DNA of 64,000 nucleotides from Streptomyces galbus (GTDB lineage Bacteria > Actinomycetota > Actinomycetes > Streptomycetales > Streptomycetaceae): NCBI RefSeq assembly GCF_005280195.1, contig NZ_SZPR01000003.1, positions 62,001 through 126,000 on the forward strand, written 5' to 3'. The stretch's first letter is position 1, and the number at the start of each line of letters is the position of its first letter. The notes under the pieces are model-generated. The model was not told where the DNA came from and did not search any database. It saw only the letters and a list, made by a program, of their open reading frames with translations. Made by a program: the position numbers and the translations under genes. Positions 25,069-34,835 of this stretch are shown here, piece by piece.

Positions 25069-27480
25069 GTGGCCGAGGCGGCAGACACCCCGGGGACGAC
25101 TCCCTCACCTGCCCGCCGGTGGCTTCGGCGCACCGGAGCACTGCTCGCTGGAGCGCCCCTGCTGGCCGGGCTGCTCCAGCTGCCCGCGGCCGGTTCCGCA
25201 CAGGCGGCCGGCGCGGAGGGCGCGCGGGACGCCTCGCGCTCCGGCTCGGTGGCCGTGTCCGTGGATTCGCTCACCCCCAGCGCCCCCACCGACGGGGACA
25301 CGGTGACCGTGTCCGGCACCGTGACCAACAAGGGCAAGCAGGCCGTCACCGACGCCCACGTCGACCTGCGGGTGGGGTCGGCGCTGACCACGCGGTCGGC
25401 GATCGCCGACGCCGCCCGGCGGGCCGACGCGCTGCCGGGCACCGACGGCACCGAGGTGGGCGGCGCGTACAAGGCGGAGTTCGACAAGCTCACGCCCGGC
25501 GTCGCCGAGCACTTCACGATCTCCGTGCCCGTCGACAAGCTCGACCTGGGCGGGGACGGCGTCTACCCGCTGGGGGTCGCGCTGTCCGGGGAGACGTCCG
25601 CCCAGCCGTGGGACCAGGTGCTGGGCATCCAGCGCACCTTCCTGCCCTGGCAGGCCGACGAGGCCGACACGACGACCAGGACGACGGTGCTGTGGCCGCT
25701 CGTCTCCAGCGTGCACATGACGGCGGAGACCGGCTCGAACCAGCAGCAGACGCCGGTGTTCCTCGACGACGACCTCGCCACGGAGATCGCCCCCGGCGGC
25801 CGCCTGGACCAGCTTCTGGCCCTCGGCAAGGACCTCGACGTCACCTGGGTGATCGACCCCGACCTGCTGGCGTCCGTGGACGCCATGGCGGGCGGCTACC
25901 GCCTCCGCGTCGACAGCGACACCACCGAGCCCGGCACGCACCAGGCCGTCGCCCAGCAGTGGCTCGCCAAGCTCCAGGACGCGGTGACCGGCAAGGAGGT
26001 CGTGGCCCTGCCGTTCGCGGACCCGGACCTGGCCTCCCTCGCGCACAACGGCACCCGCGTCGCCGGCTCGCTCAGCCAGCTGAAGGCCGCCACGGACGTC
26101 GCCGCCACCACGGTGGAGACCGTGCTGCACGTGACGCCGAGCACCGACTTCGCCTGGCCCGTGCAGGGCGCCGTCGACCCGTCGATCGTCAAGGTCGCCA
26201 CCTCCGCGGGTGCCGACAAGGTCATCGCCCGCAGCGACAGCCTCCAGGAGACCGGCGGTCTGGCGTACACGCCGTCCGCGGCCCGCCCGATCGGCGGGGG
26301 CACCACGGCGGTCGTCGCGGACAGCAGGCTGTCCCGGGCCTTCGAGGGTGACCTGACGAAGGCGTCCGCGGCGACGCTGGCCGTGCAGCAGTTCCTCGCC
26401 CAGAGCCTCGCGCTCGGCCTGCAGACCGACAAGCAGCGCAGCGTCGTCGTCGCGCCGCAGCGCCTGCTCACCGCGGGGCAGGCCCGGGCGATGGCCGAGG
26501 CGGTGTCGGCGCTGCAGGGCAGCACCTGGTCGCAGCCCCAGGACCTCACCGCGACCGCCAAGGCCAAGCCCGACCCGGACGCCACCACCAAGGTGCCCTC
26601 CCGCTCGGCGTACCCCTCCGCGCTGCGCAAGCAGGAGCTTCCGCGGACCGCGTTCCAGGAGATCGCCACCACGCAGCAGCGGCTCGACCGCTTCAAGGTG
26701 ATCCTCAGCGACCAGTCCCGGGTGGTGACCCCCTTCGGGCGGGCCGTCAACCGGGAGATGTCCGCGTCGTGGCGCGGCCGGTCCGGCGCGGCCGGCGAGT
26801 TCCGCCAGGCGGTGCGCAGCTATCTCGACACGCTCGCCGGCCGGGTCAGGCTGATCGACAAGTCACCGACGAAGCTGTCCGGGCGCAGCGCCATCATCCC
26901 GGTGACCGTGCAGAACAACCTGGTGCAGGGCGTCGGGCACCTGGTGCTGCGGCTCAGCTCCACCAACCCGACCCGCCTGGAGATCAGCGGCAAGGACTAC
27001 GACGAGCAGCCCATCGCCGTCTCCGGCGGGCACAGCACCACGGTGAAGTTCACCACCTCGGCCAACGCCAACGGCCAGTCCACGCTCGTCGCCCAGCTCT
27101 ACACGCAGGACGGCCAGGCGTACGGCGCCCCGGTCACGTTCGACGTGAAGGTCACCGAGATCACGGCCACGGTGATGCTGGTCATCGGCGGCGGTGTGCT
27201 GCTGCTCGTGCTGGCCGGCTTCCGGATGTACACCCAGCGCAAGCGCGCGGCCGCCCGTGAGGCGGAGCAGACGCCGGAGGACGACGGCACGGACGGGACC
27301 GAGGCGGCCGACGAGCCCGCCGGTGGTGCCGGGAACCCGCAGGACACCGGGGACCGTCTCCCGGAGGAGGCCACCGCCCGCCCCCGGGCGGACGACCCGC
27401 AGCAGCCGAGTGACGGGACAGCGGACACCGCAGCGGAAAGCGCCGACCCGTCCGGCACGGGTGAGAGAGTGGACCGTTGA
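25069..27480 (+). CDS. DUF6049-like secreted membrane-anchored protein
   Basis: An 803-residue extracytoplasmic protein. An N-terminal signal region with twin Arg and a hydrophobic core (about 20-45) is followed by a large Ala/Thr-rich exported part and one C-terminal membrane helix (about 698-720), with an acidic cytoplasmic tail. It is the positional counterpart of M. tuberculosis Rv3909, next to murJ. Function unknown, probably in the cell envelope. GTG at 25069 was chosen because GAGGGA lies about 10 bases upstream; an ATG at 25015 is a possible alternative. Confidence 0.82.
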   Translation: MAEAADTPGTTPSPARRWLRRTGALLAGAPLLAGLLQLPAAGSAQAAGAEGARDASRSGSVAVSVDSLTPSAPTDGDTVTVSGTVTNKGKQAVTDAHVDLRVGSALTTRSAIADAARRADALPGTDGTEVGGAYKAEFDKLTPGVAEHFTISVPVDKLDLGGDGVYPLGVALSGETSAQPWDQVLGIQRTFLPWQADEADTTTRTTVLWPLVSSVHMTAETGSNQQQTPVFLDDDLATEIAPGGRLDQLLALGKDLDVTWVIDPDLLASVDAMAGGYRLRVDSDTTEPGTHQAVAQQWLAKLQDAVTGKEVVALPFADPDLASLAHNGTRVAGSLSQLKAATDVAATTVETVLHVTPSTDFAWPVQGAVDPSIVKVATSAGADKVIARSDSLQETGGLAYTPSAARPIGGGTTAVVADSRLSRAFEGDLTKASAATLAVQQFLAQSLALGLQTDKQRSVVVAPQRLLTAGQARAMAEAVSALQGSTWSQPQDLTATAKAKPDPDATTKVPSRSAYPSALRKQELPRTAFQEIATTQQRLDRFKVILSDQSRVVTPFGRAVNREMSASWRGRSGAAGEFRQAVRSYLDTLAGRVRLIDKSPTKLSGRSAIIPVTVQNNLVQGVGHLVLRLSSTNPTRLEISGKDYDEQPIAVSGGHSTTVKFTTSANANGQSTLVAQLYTQDGQAYGAPVTFDVKVTEITATVMLVIGGGVLLLVLAGFRMYTQRKRAAAREAEQTPEDDGTDGTEAADEPAGGAGNPQDTGDRLPEEATARPRADDPQQPSDGTADTAAESADPSGTGERVDR

Positions 27481-27523
27481 GGATGTCGTGGCCGGCGGCC
27501 CGGAACGATGAGGTGGGGTAACC

Positions 27524-29806
27524 ATGAACGCGCCGTACGACGGTGACCGCGGTCAGGCCGCGGGCAGCTCGGGGTACCCCGACGGCCCGCCGCCCGAGCA
27601 CGGCCAGGTGCCCCAGCAGCACCCCGCGGACATGTACCTCCAGGACGCCTACGACGAGGACCCCTACCGCGCGCAGGACCTCACCGCGCAGGACCCCGTC
27701 GCCGAGGCGCTCTACGACCGTGCCTCGCACCCCCCGCCGCCCCCCGGCACGTACCAGCAGCCGCAGCAGCCGCTGTACGGCCGGCCGCAGCAGTCGCCGT
27801 ACGCGCCCGACCCGCGCGTGTGGGCGCAGACCCCGGCGCCCGAGCCGGACGGCGCCACCCAGTACCTGCCCTACGGCGACGACCCGCGCACCACCCAGTA
27901 CGTGGGCGTGGACGACCTGGTGTCGCACTCCGGTGAGGAGCAGCACGAGCCGGACGCCTTCGCGCACCTCTTCCGCGACCAGCAGCAGAGCGGCACCCGC
28001 CCGCTCGCGGACTCCCCGTCGGTGCCCGGCCCCGCCGCGGCCCCCGGCGGACCGGGTCCGGTACAGCAGTACGCCGCGGCGTCGGCGCCCGCCGACGACC
28101 GGACGATGAACCTGGGCACCACGCCCGCCGAAGCCACCGCCCCCGTCGCGGCTGCCGCTCCGGCCGCCAAGAAGGGCGGCCGGGCCGGGGGGCTGCTGAA
28201 GTCCAGCGCCGTCATGGCCGCCGGCACGATGGTGTCCCGGCTCACCGGCTTCATCCGCTCGGCGCTGATCGTCTCCGCGCTCGGCGTGGGCCTGCTCGGC
28301 GACACCTTCCAGGTGGCCTACCAGCTCCCGACGATGATCTACATCCTCACCGTCGGCGGCGGCCTGAACTCCGTGTTCGTGCCGCAGCTGGTGCGCGCCA
28401 TGAAGGAGGACGAGGACGGCGGCGAGGCCTACGCCAACCGGCTGCTCACGCTCGTCATGGTGGCGCTCGGCCTGCTCACCGTCGCCGCGATCTTCGCCGC
28501 GCCGCTGCTGATCCGGCTGCTGTCGGACAGCGTCGCCAGCAACCCGGCCGCCAACGACGTCGGCGTCACCTTCGTGCAGTACTTCCTGCCCTCGATCTTC
28601 TTCATGGGCGTCCACGTGGTGATGGGACAGGTCCTCAACGCGCGCGGCAAGTTCGGCGCGATGATGTGGACGCCGGTCCTGAACAACATCGTCATCATCG
28701 TGACGCTCGGCATGTTCATCTGGGTCTACGGCACCGCCGCCGACTCGGGCATGCAGGTCACCACCATCCCGGCCGAGGGACAGCGCCTCCTCGGCGTCGG
28801 CATTCTCCTCGGTCTGGTCGTCCAGGCGCTCGCGATGATCCCGTACCTGCGGGAGACCGGCTTCCGGATGCGGCTGCGCTTCGACTGGCGGGGCCACGGC
28901 CTCGGCAAGGCCGTCACGCTCGCCAAGTGGACCTTCCTGTTCGTCCTCGCCAACCAGGCGGGCGCGCTCGTGGTGTCCCAGCTGTCCACCGCCGCCGGTC
29001 ACGACTCGCCCGTCGACGGCACCGGCTTCGCCGCCTACGCCAACGCCCAGCTGATCTGGGGCCTGCCGCAGGCCATCATCACCGTCTCGCTCATGGCCGC
29101 GCTGCTGCCGCGCATCTCCCGCTCGGCCGCCGAGGGCGACGGCGGCGCCGTCCGCGAGGACATCTCCCAGGGGCTGCGCACCACGGCCGTCGCGATCGTG
29201 CCGATCGCCTTCGGCTTCCTCGCGCTCGGCATCCCGATGTGCACCCTGATCTTCGGCTCGTCGGGCACCAGCGACGCCACCAACATGGGGTACATGCTGA
29301 TGGCCTTCGGCCTCGGCCTGATCCCCTACTCGGTGCAGTACGTCGTCCTGCGCGCCTTCTACGCCTACGAGGACACCCGGACGCCCTTCTACAACACGGT
29401 CATCGTCGCCGCCGTCAACGCCGGCGCCTCGACCGTGTGCTTCTTCGTCCTGCCGGCCCGCTGGGCCGTGGTCGGCATGGCCGCCTCCTACGGGCTCGCC
29501 TACGCCATCGGCGTCGGCGTCGCTTGGAACCGGCTGCGCAAGCGGCTCGGCGGCGACCTGGACGGCGCGCGGGTGCTGCGGACGTACGCGAGGCTGTGCA
29601 TCGCCTCCGTCCCGGCCGCCCTGCTCAGCGGCGCGGCCTGCTACGGCATCGGACGCACCCTGGGCCAGGGGGCCGCCGGGTCCTTCGTCGCGCTGCTGGC
29701 CGGCGGGGCCGTCCTGCTGGCCGTCTTCTACGTCGGCGCCCGCCGGATGCGCATCGAGGAGCTCAACTCGCTCGTCGGTACCGTCCGCGGACGCCTGGGT
29801 CGCTGA
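27524..29806 (+). CDS. murJ: Lipid II flippase MurJ (MviN)
   Basis: A 760-residue protein. The first 215 residues are a Pro/Gln/Tyr-rich cytoplasmic leader, followed by the MurJ membrane domain with about 14 helices: GTMVSRLTGFIRSALI (first helix), TVGGGLNSVFVPQL, and the conserved VLRAFYAYEDTRTPFYN. MurJ flips lipid II across the membrane for peptidoglycan synthesis. The ATG at 27524 has AGGTGGGG upstream. It lies 43 bases after the DUF6049-like gene; the pseudokinase that is fused to MurJ in mycobacteria is a separate gene downstream here. Confidence 0.93.
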   Translation: MNAPYDGDRGQAAGSSGYPDGPPPEHGQVPQQHPADMYLQDAYDEDPYRAQDLTAQDPVAEALYDRASHPPPPPGTYQQPQQPLYGRPQQSPYAPDPRVWAQTPAPEPDGATQYLPYGDDPRTTQYVGVDDLVSHSGEEQHEPDAFAHLFRDQQQSGTRPLADSPSVPGPAAAPGGPGPVQQYAAASAPADDRTMNLGTTPAEATAPVAAAAPAAKKGGRAGGLLKSSAVMAAGTMVSRLTGFIRSALIVSALGVGLLGDTFQVAYQLPTMIYILTVGGGLNSVFVPQLVRAMKEDEDGGEAYANRLLTLVMVALGLLTVAAIFAAPLLIRLLSDSVASNPAANDVGVTFVQYFLPSIFFMGVHVVMGQVLNARGKFGAMMWTPVLNNIVIIVTLGMFIWVYGTAADSGMQVTTIPAEGQRLLGVGILLGLVVQALAMIPYLRETGFRMRLRFDWRGHGLGKAVTLAKWTFLFVLANQAGALVVSQLSTAAGHDSPVDGTGFAAYANAQLIWGLPQAIITVSLMAALLPRISRSAAEGDGGAVREDISQGLRTTAVAIVPIAFGFLALGIPMCTLIFGSSGTSDATNMGYMLMAFGLGLIPYSVQYVVLRAFYAYEDTRTPFYNTVIVAAVNAGASTVCFFVLPARWAVVGMAASYGLAYAIGVGVAWNRLRKRLGGDLDGARVLRTYARLCIASVPAALLSGAACYGIGRTLGQGAAGSFVALLAGGAVLLAVFYVGARRMRIEELNSLVGTVRGRLGR

Positions 29807-29944
29807 GTCGGGGGGTAGGCGCACAACCATCGTCCGCCGCCGCGTGTCGTGCATAGCGTCGGACTGTGGGCACAATTGGTTTCGGCGTCGGACGGCGTGC
29901 TCGAGGTCGCAGGGCACGCACTGGATGGGGAGGCAGGAACGACG

Positions 29945-31630
29945 GTGGCGGAACGGAGCACGGCTGCCGTCGACGTGGCAGACAACAGCGGTGACGAGCC
30001 GCTGACCGCACAGGCGGACAAGGCCACGGCCGACGGGGTGGCCACGAACCGGGAGCGGGACACGGACAACGACGAGGCACAGGGGAGCGGGGGGACCGAG
30101 CGTCCCGGGAAGGCCTCACCGCCCGAGTTGCACAGCGGCCACAAGCTCGCCCGACGCTACCGGCTCGAGGAATGCGTCACCCGTCTGGACGGGTTCAGCA
30201 GTTGGCGCGCGGTCGACGAGAAACTCCGGCGTGCCGTCGGCGTCCACATCCTGCCCGCGGACCACTCGCGGGCCCGCTCCGTCCTCGCCGCCGCCCGCTC
30301 CTCCGCGCTGCTCGGCGACCCGCGCTTCGTACAGGTGCTGGACGCCGTCGAGGAGAACGACGTCGTCTACGTCGTCCACGAGTGGCTGCCCGACGCCACG
30401 GAGCTGACGACCCTCCTCGCCGCGGGACCGCTGGAACCGCACGACGCCTACCAGATGGTCAGTCAGGTCGCCGCCGCCATGGCCGCCGCGCACCGCGAGG
30501 GCCTGGCGCACCTGCGGCTGAACCCCAACGCCGTGCTGCGCACCTCCACCGGCCAGTGGCGCATCCGTGGTCTCGCCGTCAACGCGGCCCTGCGCGGGGT
30601 CTCCTCGCAGACGCCCCAGCGCACGGACACCGAGGCGATCGGCGCCCTGCTGTACGCGGCACTCACCCAGCGCTGGCCGTACGAGAACGACGCCTACGGA
30701 CTGTCCGGGCTGCCCAAGTACATCGGCCTCATCGCGCCGGACCAGGTGCGGGCCGGCGTCCACCGCGGGCTGTCCGAGCTCGCCATGCGCGCCCTCGCCA
30801 ACGACGGGGCGACCGCCTCGCGGCACGAGGCCGCGTGCACGACGCCCGAGGAACTGGTCAAGGCGATCGGTGAGATGCCCCGCATCCGCCCGCCCGAGCC
30901 GGCGTTCACGGCGCCACCGGAGTACCAGCGCACGACGTACCAGCAGGGCACGTACGGCCGCCCCGCCCCCGCGGGCGGCGCGCAGCCGCTCACCGCGCCG
31001 CCGGCCCTGCAGAGCCGCACCGGCCGGGCCCTGAAGTGGGCCGTCTCGGCCCTCCTCATCGCCGCGCTGGGGCTCGGAAGCTGGCAGCTCGCGGACGCCC
31101 TCATGGACCAGGGCAACCAGTCCGACGACAGCAACCAGACCCAGACCACGGACGGCAACGACAAGAGCCCGGTCAAGCCCATCAGCCGGCCCCTCACCAT
31201 CGCCGGCGCCCGGGACTTCGACCCGTTCGGTGACGGGTCGGAGAAGCCGGCCGACATAAGCAAGACGTACGACGACAGCACGGCGACCTACTGGCAGACG
31301 AACTTCTACCAGGGCGCCGCGTTCGGGAACCTCAAGCCCGGCCTCGGTGTCGTCCTGGACCTCGGCAAGGTCCAGCAGGTCGGCAAGGTGACCGTGACCT
31401 TCGTGGGCTCCACCTCGGTCGAACTGCGCACCGCGTCCGCCGACGCCGGGTCGGAGCCGACGACGTTCGAGGCCTTCACCAAGGTCGCGGAGGGGACGGG
31501 CACCACCGTGACCCTCAAGCCGGGCCAGTCCGTGAAGACCCGCTACCTGCTGGTCTGGCTGACCAAGCTGCCGATGACCGAGGAAGGCACCTACCGCGGC
31601 CGTGTGGCGGACATCAAGGTGACCAGCTAG
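29945..31630 (+). CDS. Pseudokinase with C-terminal galactose-binding-like domain
   Basis: A 561-residue protein: acidic leader (about 1-58), protein-kinase-like domain (about 60-310), Pro-rich linker, membrane helix (about 362-386) and an extracytoplasmic discoidin/galactose-binding-like domain (about 420-560). Key catalytic residues are absent: no VAIK lysine (VGVHIL instead), HLRLNPNA in place of HRDLKPxN, and no DFG. This matches the C-terminal part of mycobacterial MviN (Rv3910), whose pseudokinase recruits an FHA protein. It probably regulates MurJ, encoded just upstream. GTG at 29945 has GGGAGG upstream; an upstream GTG at 29849 is less likely. Confidence 0.85.
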   Translation: MAERSTAAVDVADNSGDEPLTAQADKATADGVATNRERDTDNDEAQGSGGTERPGKASPPELHSGHKLARRYRLEECVTRLDGFSSWRAVDEKLRRAVGVHILPADHSRARSVLAAARSSALLGDPRFVQVLDAVEENDVVYVVHEWLPDATELTTLLAAGPLEPHDAYQMVSQVAAAMAAAHREGLAHLRLNPNAVLRTSTGQWRIRGLAVNAALRGVSSQTPQRTDTEAIGALLYAALTQRWPYENDAYGLSGLPKYIGLIAPDQVRAGVHRGLSELAMRALANDGATASRHEAACTTPEELVKAIGEMPRIRPPEPAFTAPPEYQRTTYQQGTYGRPAPAGGAQPLTAPPALQSRTGRALKWAVSALLIAALGLGSWQLADALMDQGNQSDDSNQTQTTDGNDKSPVKPISRPLTIAGARDFDPFGDGSEKPADISKTYDDSTATYWQTNFYQGAAFGNLKPGLGVVLDLGKVQQVGKVTVTFVGSTSVELRTASADAGSEPTTFEAFTKVAEGTGTTVTLKPGQSVKTRYLLVWLTKLPMTEEGTYRGRVADIKVTS

Positions 31631-31651
31631 GCCGAGCGGGGAGGGGGTCCG

Positions 31652-32401
31652 ATGGCCGAGGGCGGCGGGTACGACGGTGTGAGCGATCAGGACCTGCTCG
31701 CCCGGCACCTGCAAGGCGACCCCCATGCCTTCGGTGAGATCGTGCGACGGCACCGGGACCGGCTGTGGGCCGTCGCGCTGCGTACCCTGGGCGACCGCGA
31801 GGAGGCTGCCGACGCCGTCCAGGACGCCCTCGTCTCCGCGTACCGGGCCGCCCACACCTTCCGGGGCCACTCGGCCGTCACGACTTGGCTGCACCGGATC
31901 ACCGTGAACGCCTGCCTCGACCGGGCCCGCAAGGCCGCCTCCCGCAAGACCGCCCCGGTCGACGACACCGAGCGCCTGGAACAGCTCCTGGAGCCGCACG
32001 AGTCGGCCTCGGCCCCCGCGGAGCGCAACGACCTGCACCGCCAGCTCCTGGAAGCGCTCGGCACCCTTCCCCTTGACCAGCGGGCCGCCCTCGTCCTGGT
32101 GGACATGCAGGGCTACCCGGTCGCCGAAGCCGCCCGCGTGCTCGATGTGCCGGTCGGCACGGTCAAGAGCCGCTGCGCCCGGGGCAGAGCCAGACTCCTG
32201 CCCCTGCTGACCCATCTCCGGCCCGACCGCCCCGGGCAGGACGAGAAACAAGGCGCCCACGGCGAAGAAGAACCCGGCGCGGGACGGAACCGGGCGCAGG
32301 GGACATCCGTCCCACCCGCAGCGGACCCTCGCGGTGAGGGTCCGGGTGGGGCCGGAACAGGCGACTCAGCCGCAGTGAAGGGCGGAGGTGGGCGAGCGTG
32401 A
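31652..32401 (+). CDS. sigM: ECF RNA polymerase sigma factor SigM
   Basis: A 249-residue ECF sigma factor. Region 2 (about 10-85) contains DREEAADAVQDALVSAYR and FRGHSAVTTWLHRI; region 4 (about 125-185) contains LPLDQRAALVLVDMQGYPVAEAARVLDVPVGTVKSR. The C-terminal 60 residues are disordered. It follows the pseudokinase gene by 21 bases, as in the mycobacterial sigM locus, and its stop overlaps the anti-sigma start by 4 bases (GTGA), so both are translated together. ATG at 31652 with GGGAGGGGG upstream. Confidence 0.92.
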   Translation: MAEGGGYDGVSDQDLLARHLQGDPHAFGEIVRRHRDRLWAVALRTLGDREEAADAVQDALVSAYRAAHTFRGHSAVTTWLHRITVNACLDRARKAASRKTAPVDDTERLEQLLEPHESASAPAERNDLHRQLLEALGTLPLDQRAALVLVDMQGYPVAEAARVLDVPVGTVKSRCARGRARLLPLLTHLRPDRPGQDEKQGAHGEEEPGAGRNRAQGTSVPPAADPRGEGPGGAGTGDSAAVKGGGGRA

Positions 32402-33300
32402 CATCGACGACGGACACGACCGGGCACCCGGACGTCACCGAGATCTCCGATCTCACCGACGGCCTGCTCAGCCCGTCCCGCAGCGAGGAGATCCGCCGGC
32501 ACCTGGCGGCCTGCGACCTCTGCGCCGACGTCCACGCCTCGCTGGAGGAGATCCGCGGGCTGCTCGGCACGCTTCCCGGCCCGGCCCGCATGCCGGACGA
32601 CGTCGCTCAGCGCATCGATGCCGCCCTGGCCGCCGAAGCCCTGCTCGACGCCGAGGCGCTGGACCCGGCCCGGTCCTCCGAGGCGAGCGGCGTCACGGCT
32701 GATGTTTCACGTGAAACGCCGACTGTTTCACGTGAAACATCGGCGACGGCGCCCGACCGGCCGTCGGGACATGCCCGGAGTTCTTCCACCGGACCGGGCC
32801 GCAAGGAGCGCCGACGCCCCGGACGCCGCAAGATCGCTGTCCTGGGCGCCGTCTTCGGCGCGGCCGCGCTGGGCCTCGGTTCGGTGCTGGTGGCCTCGCT
32901 CAGCGGGGGCGGGGACAGCGGCACCACGGCGACCAGCACCCACGCCACCGCCGCGGACACCTTCTCCCGGAGTGCGCTGGAGCATCAGGTGACCGCTCTG
33001 CTCTCGAAGAGCCAGGGCTCCCGATCACCGCACACCCTGGGCCTGGACGGCGAGTCCGAGCCGCCCCGCGTCTTCACACAGCCCACGGTGCCCGCGTGTG
33101 TCCAGCGGGGCATCGGGCGCGAGGAGGCGGCCCTGGCCACCCAGACCGGCGTCTACGAGGGACGCGACGTGCTCCTCGTCGTGCTGCCCCACACCTCCGA
33201 CAGCGGTCAGGTCACCGCCTACCTGGTGGACACGAGCTGCGTACAGCACCCCGGCGTTCATCCCAAGGTGCTGCTGGAGCGCACCTACGCCCGTCCCTGA
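32398..33300 (+). CDS. Membrane anti-sigma factor for SigM (zinc-finger type)
   Basis: A 300-residue protein. The N-terminal anti-sigma domain carries HxxxCxxC (His35, Cys39, Cys42) in RHLAACDLC, which binds zinc or a redox-sensitive metal in ZAS proteins. A linker (about 85-140) contains two VSRET segments encoded by two parS sites, followed by a membrane helix (about 147-170) and an extracytoplasmic domain. It presumably sequesters SigM at the membrane. Overlaps sigM by 4 bases. The external signal is unknown. Confidence 0.87.
   Translation: MTSTTDTTGHPDVTEISDLTDGLLSPSRSEEIRRHLAACDLCADVHASLEEIRGLLGTLPGPARMPDDVAQRIDAALAAEALLDAEALDPARSSEASGVTADVSRETPTVSRETSATAPDRPSGHARSSSTGPGRKERRRPGRRKIAVLGAVFGAAALGLGSVLVASLSGGGDSGTTATSTHATAADTFSRSALEHQVTALLSKSQGSRSPHTLGLDGESEPPRVFTQPTVPACVQRGIGREEAALATQTGVYEGRDVLLVVLPHTSDSGQVTAYLVDTSCVQHPGVHPKVLLERTYARP
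32704..32717. promoter_or_regulatory. parS site inside the anti-sigma gene
   Basis: Perfect GTTTCACGTGAAAC within the coding sequence, read in frame as Val-Ser-Arg-Glu-Thr (residues 103-107). Confidence 0.9.
32725..32738. promoter_or_regulatory. parS site inside the anti-sigma gene
   Basis: Perfect GTTTCACGTGAAAC, 21 bases after the previous copy and again in the frame giving Val-Ser-Arg-Glu-Thr (residues 110-114). Confidence 0.9.
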
Positions 33301-33364
33301 TCTTTCCCGTCCTGGAACACTGTCCCGACGGCCCCCGCCACCCTCCGTGTGCCCGGACACACCG

Positions 33365-33390
33365 GGAATGCACGCCCCTTAGGATCCGTT
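33365..33390 (+). promoter_or_regulatory. SigR-type promoter of trxB-trxA
   Basis: GGAAT at 33365-33369, exactly 18 bases, then GTT at 33388-33390, which is the consensus of the disulfide-stress sigma factor SigR (SigH in mycobacteria). It lies 69 bases before the trxB start. trxBA is an established SigR target in Streptomyces. Confidence 0.85.
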
Positions 33391-33459
33391 GGGTGGGGTG
33401 AGAGTTCAAGAAACTCCCACCGGTCGAACTGACGTAGACCAGAGACGAGGAATCCAGCC

Positions 33460-34431
33460 GTGAGCGACGTCCGAAACGTGATCATCATCGGCTCCGGGCC
33501 CGCCGGCTACACGGCGGCGCTCTACACCGCGCGCGCGTCGCTGAAGCCGCTGGTGTTCGAGGGTGCTGTCACCGCGGGTGGTGCGCTGATGAACACCACC
33601 GAGGTCGAGAACTTCCCGGGCTTCCAGGACGGCATCATGGGCCCCGAGCTCATGGACAACATGCGTGCTCAGGCGGAGCGGTTCGGCGCCGAGCTCATCC
33701 CGGACGACATCGTCTCCGTCGACCTCACCGGTGACATCAAGACCGTCACGGACACCGCCGGCACCGTCCACCGTGCCAAGGCCGTCATCGTCACGACCGG
33801 CTCGCAGCACCGCAAGCTCGGTCTGCCGAACGAGGACGCGCTCTCCGGCCGCGGTGTCTCCTGGTGTGCCACCTGTGACGGCTTCTTCTTCAAGGACCAG
33901 GACATCGCCGTGATCGGCGGCGGCGACACCGCGATGGAGGAGGCCACCTTCCTCTCGCGCTTCGCCAAGTCCGTGACCATCGTGCACCGCCGGGACACCC
34001 TGCGCGCCTCCAAGGCCATGCAGGAGCGTGCCTTCGCCGACCCGAAGATCAAGTTCGTCTGGGACAGCGAGGTCGCCGAGATCCACGGCGACCCGAAGCT
34101 GGCCGGCCTGAAGCTGCGCAACGTCAAAACCGGCGAGCTGTCCGACCTGCCGGTCACCGGCCTGTTCATCGCGATCGGCCACGACCCGCGCACCGAGCTC
34201 TTCAAGGGCCAGCTCGACCTGGACGCGGAGGGTTACCTGAAGGTCGCCGCCCCGTCCACGCGGACGAACGTGACCGGTGTCTTCGCCGCGGGCGACGTGG
34301 TCGACCACACCTACCGCCAGGCCATCACCGCTGCCGGCACCGGCTGCTCCGCCGCTCTGGACGCCGAGCGGTACCTCGCCGCCCTGGCCGACACCGAGCA
34401 GCAGGCCGAGCCCGAGAAGACCTCCGTCTGA
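33460..34431 (+). CDS. trxB: Thioredoxin-disulfide reductase
   Basis: A 323-residue FAD enzyme that reduces thioredoxin with NADPH. The FAD-binding GSGPAG is at residues 11-16, the redox-active CATC at 136-139, and an NADPH-binding [10 protein letters not shown] lies near 155-164. The GTG at 33460 has GAGGAA about 10 bases upstream. It is followed by trxA after 45 bases and preceded by a SigR promoter, so disulfide stress should induce both. Confidence 0.96.
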   Translation: MSDVRNVIIIGSGPAGYTAALYTARASLKPLVFEGAVTAGGALMNTTEVENFPGFQDGIMGPELMDNMRAQAERFGAELIPDDIVSVDLTGDIKTVTDTAGTVHRAKAVIVTTGSQHRKLGLPNEDALSGRGVSWCATCDGFFFKDQDIAVIGGGDTAMEEATFLSRFAKSVTIVHRRDTLRASKAMQERAFADPKIKFVWDSEVAEIHGDPKLAGLKLRNVKTGELSDLPVTGLFIAIGHDPRTELFKGQLDLDAEGYLKVAAPSTRTNVTGVFAAGDVVDHTYRQAITAAGTGCSAALDAERYLAALADTEQQAEPEKTSV

Positions 34432-34476
34432 CCCCCCTTCCCGCCCCACGCACCGACCAGTGAAGGAGAGCCCGCC

Positions 34477-34806
34477 GTGGCCGACCTGAAGAACGTGACC
34501 GACGACTCCTTCGAGCAGGACGTGCTCAAGAGCGACAAGCCCGTCCTGGTGGACTTCTGGGCCGCTTGGTGCGGCCCGTGCCGCCAGATCGCCCCGTCGC
34601 TCGAGGCGATCGCCGCCGAGCACGGCGACAAGATCGAGATCGTCAAGCTCAACATCGACGAGAACCCGGGGATCGCGGCCAAGTACGGCGTCATGTCCAT
34701 CCCGACGCTCAACGTCTACCAGAACGGCGAGGTCGCCAAGACCATCGTCGGTGCCAAGCCGAAGGCCGCGCTCCTGCGCGACCTCGAGGCGTTCTTCGCT
34801 GAGTGA
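34477..34806 (+). CDS. trxA: Thioredoxin
   Basis: A 109-residue dithiol protein with the active site WCGPC (residues 31-35) and the cis-proline loop MSIPTLNVYQNG. It is reduced by TrxB and passes electrons to cytosolic disulfides. The GTG at 34477 has GGAGAG 9 bases upstream. Second gene of the trxBA unit; a parS site and a strong terminator follow. Confidence 0.96.
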   Translation: MADLKNVTDDSFEQDVLKSDKPVLVDFWAAWCGPCRQIAPSLEAIAAEHGDKIEIVKLNIDENPGIAAKYGVMSIPTLNVYQNGEVAKTIVGAKPKAALLRDLEAFFAE

Positions 34807-34835
34807 CGCCCGGAGCCGTCCATCGACGGCCCGAT

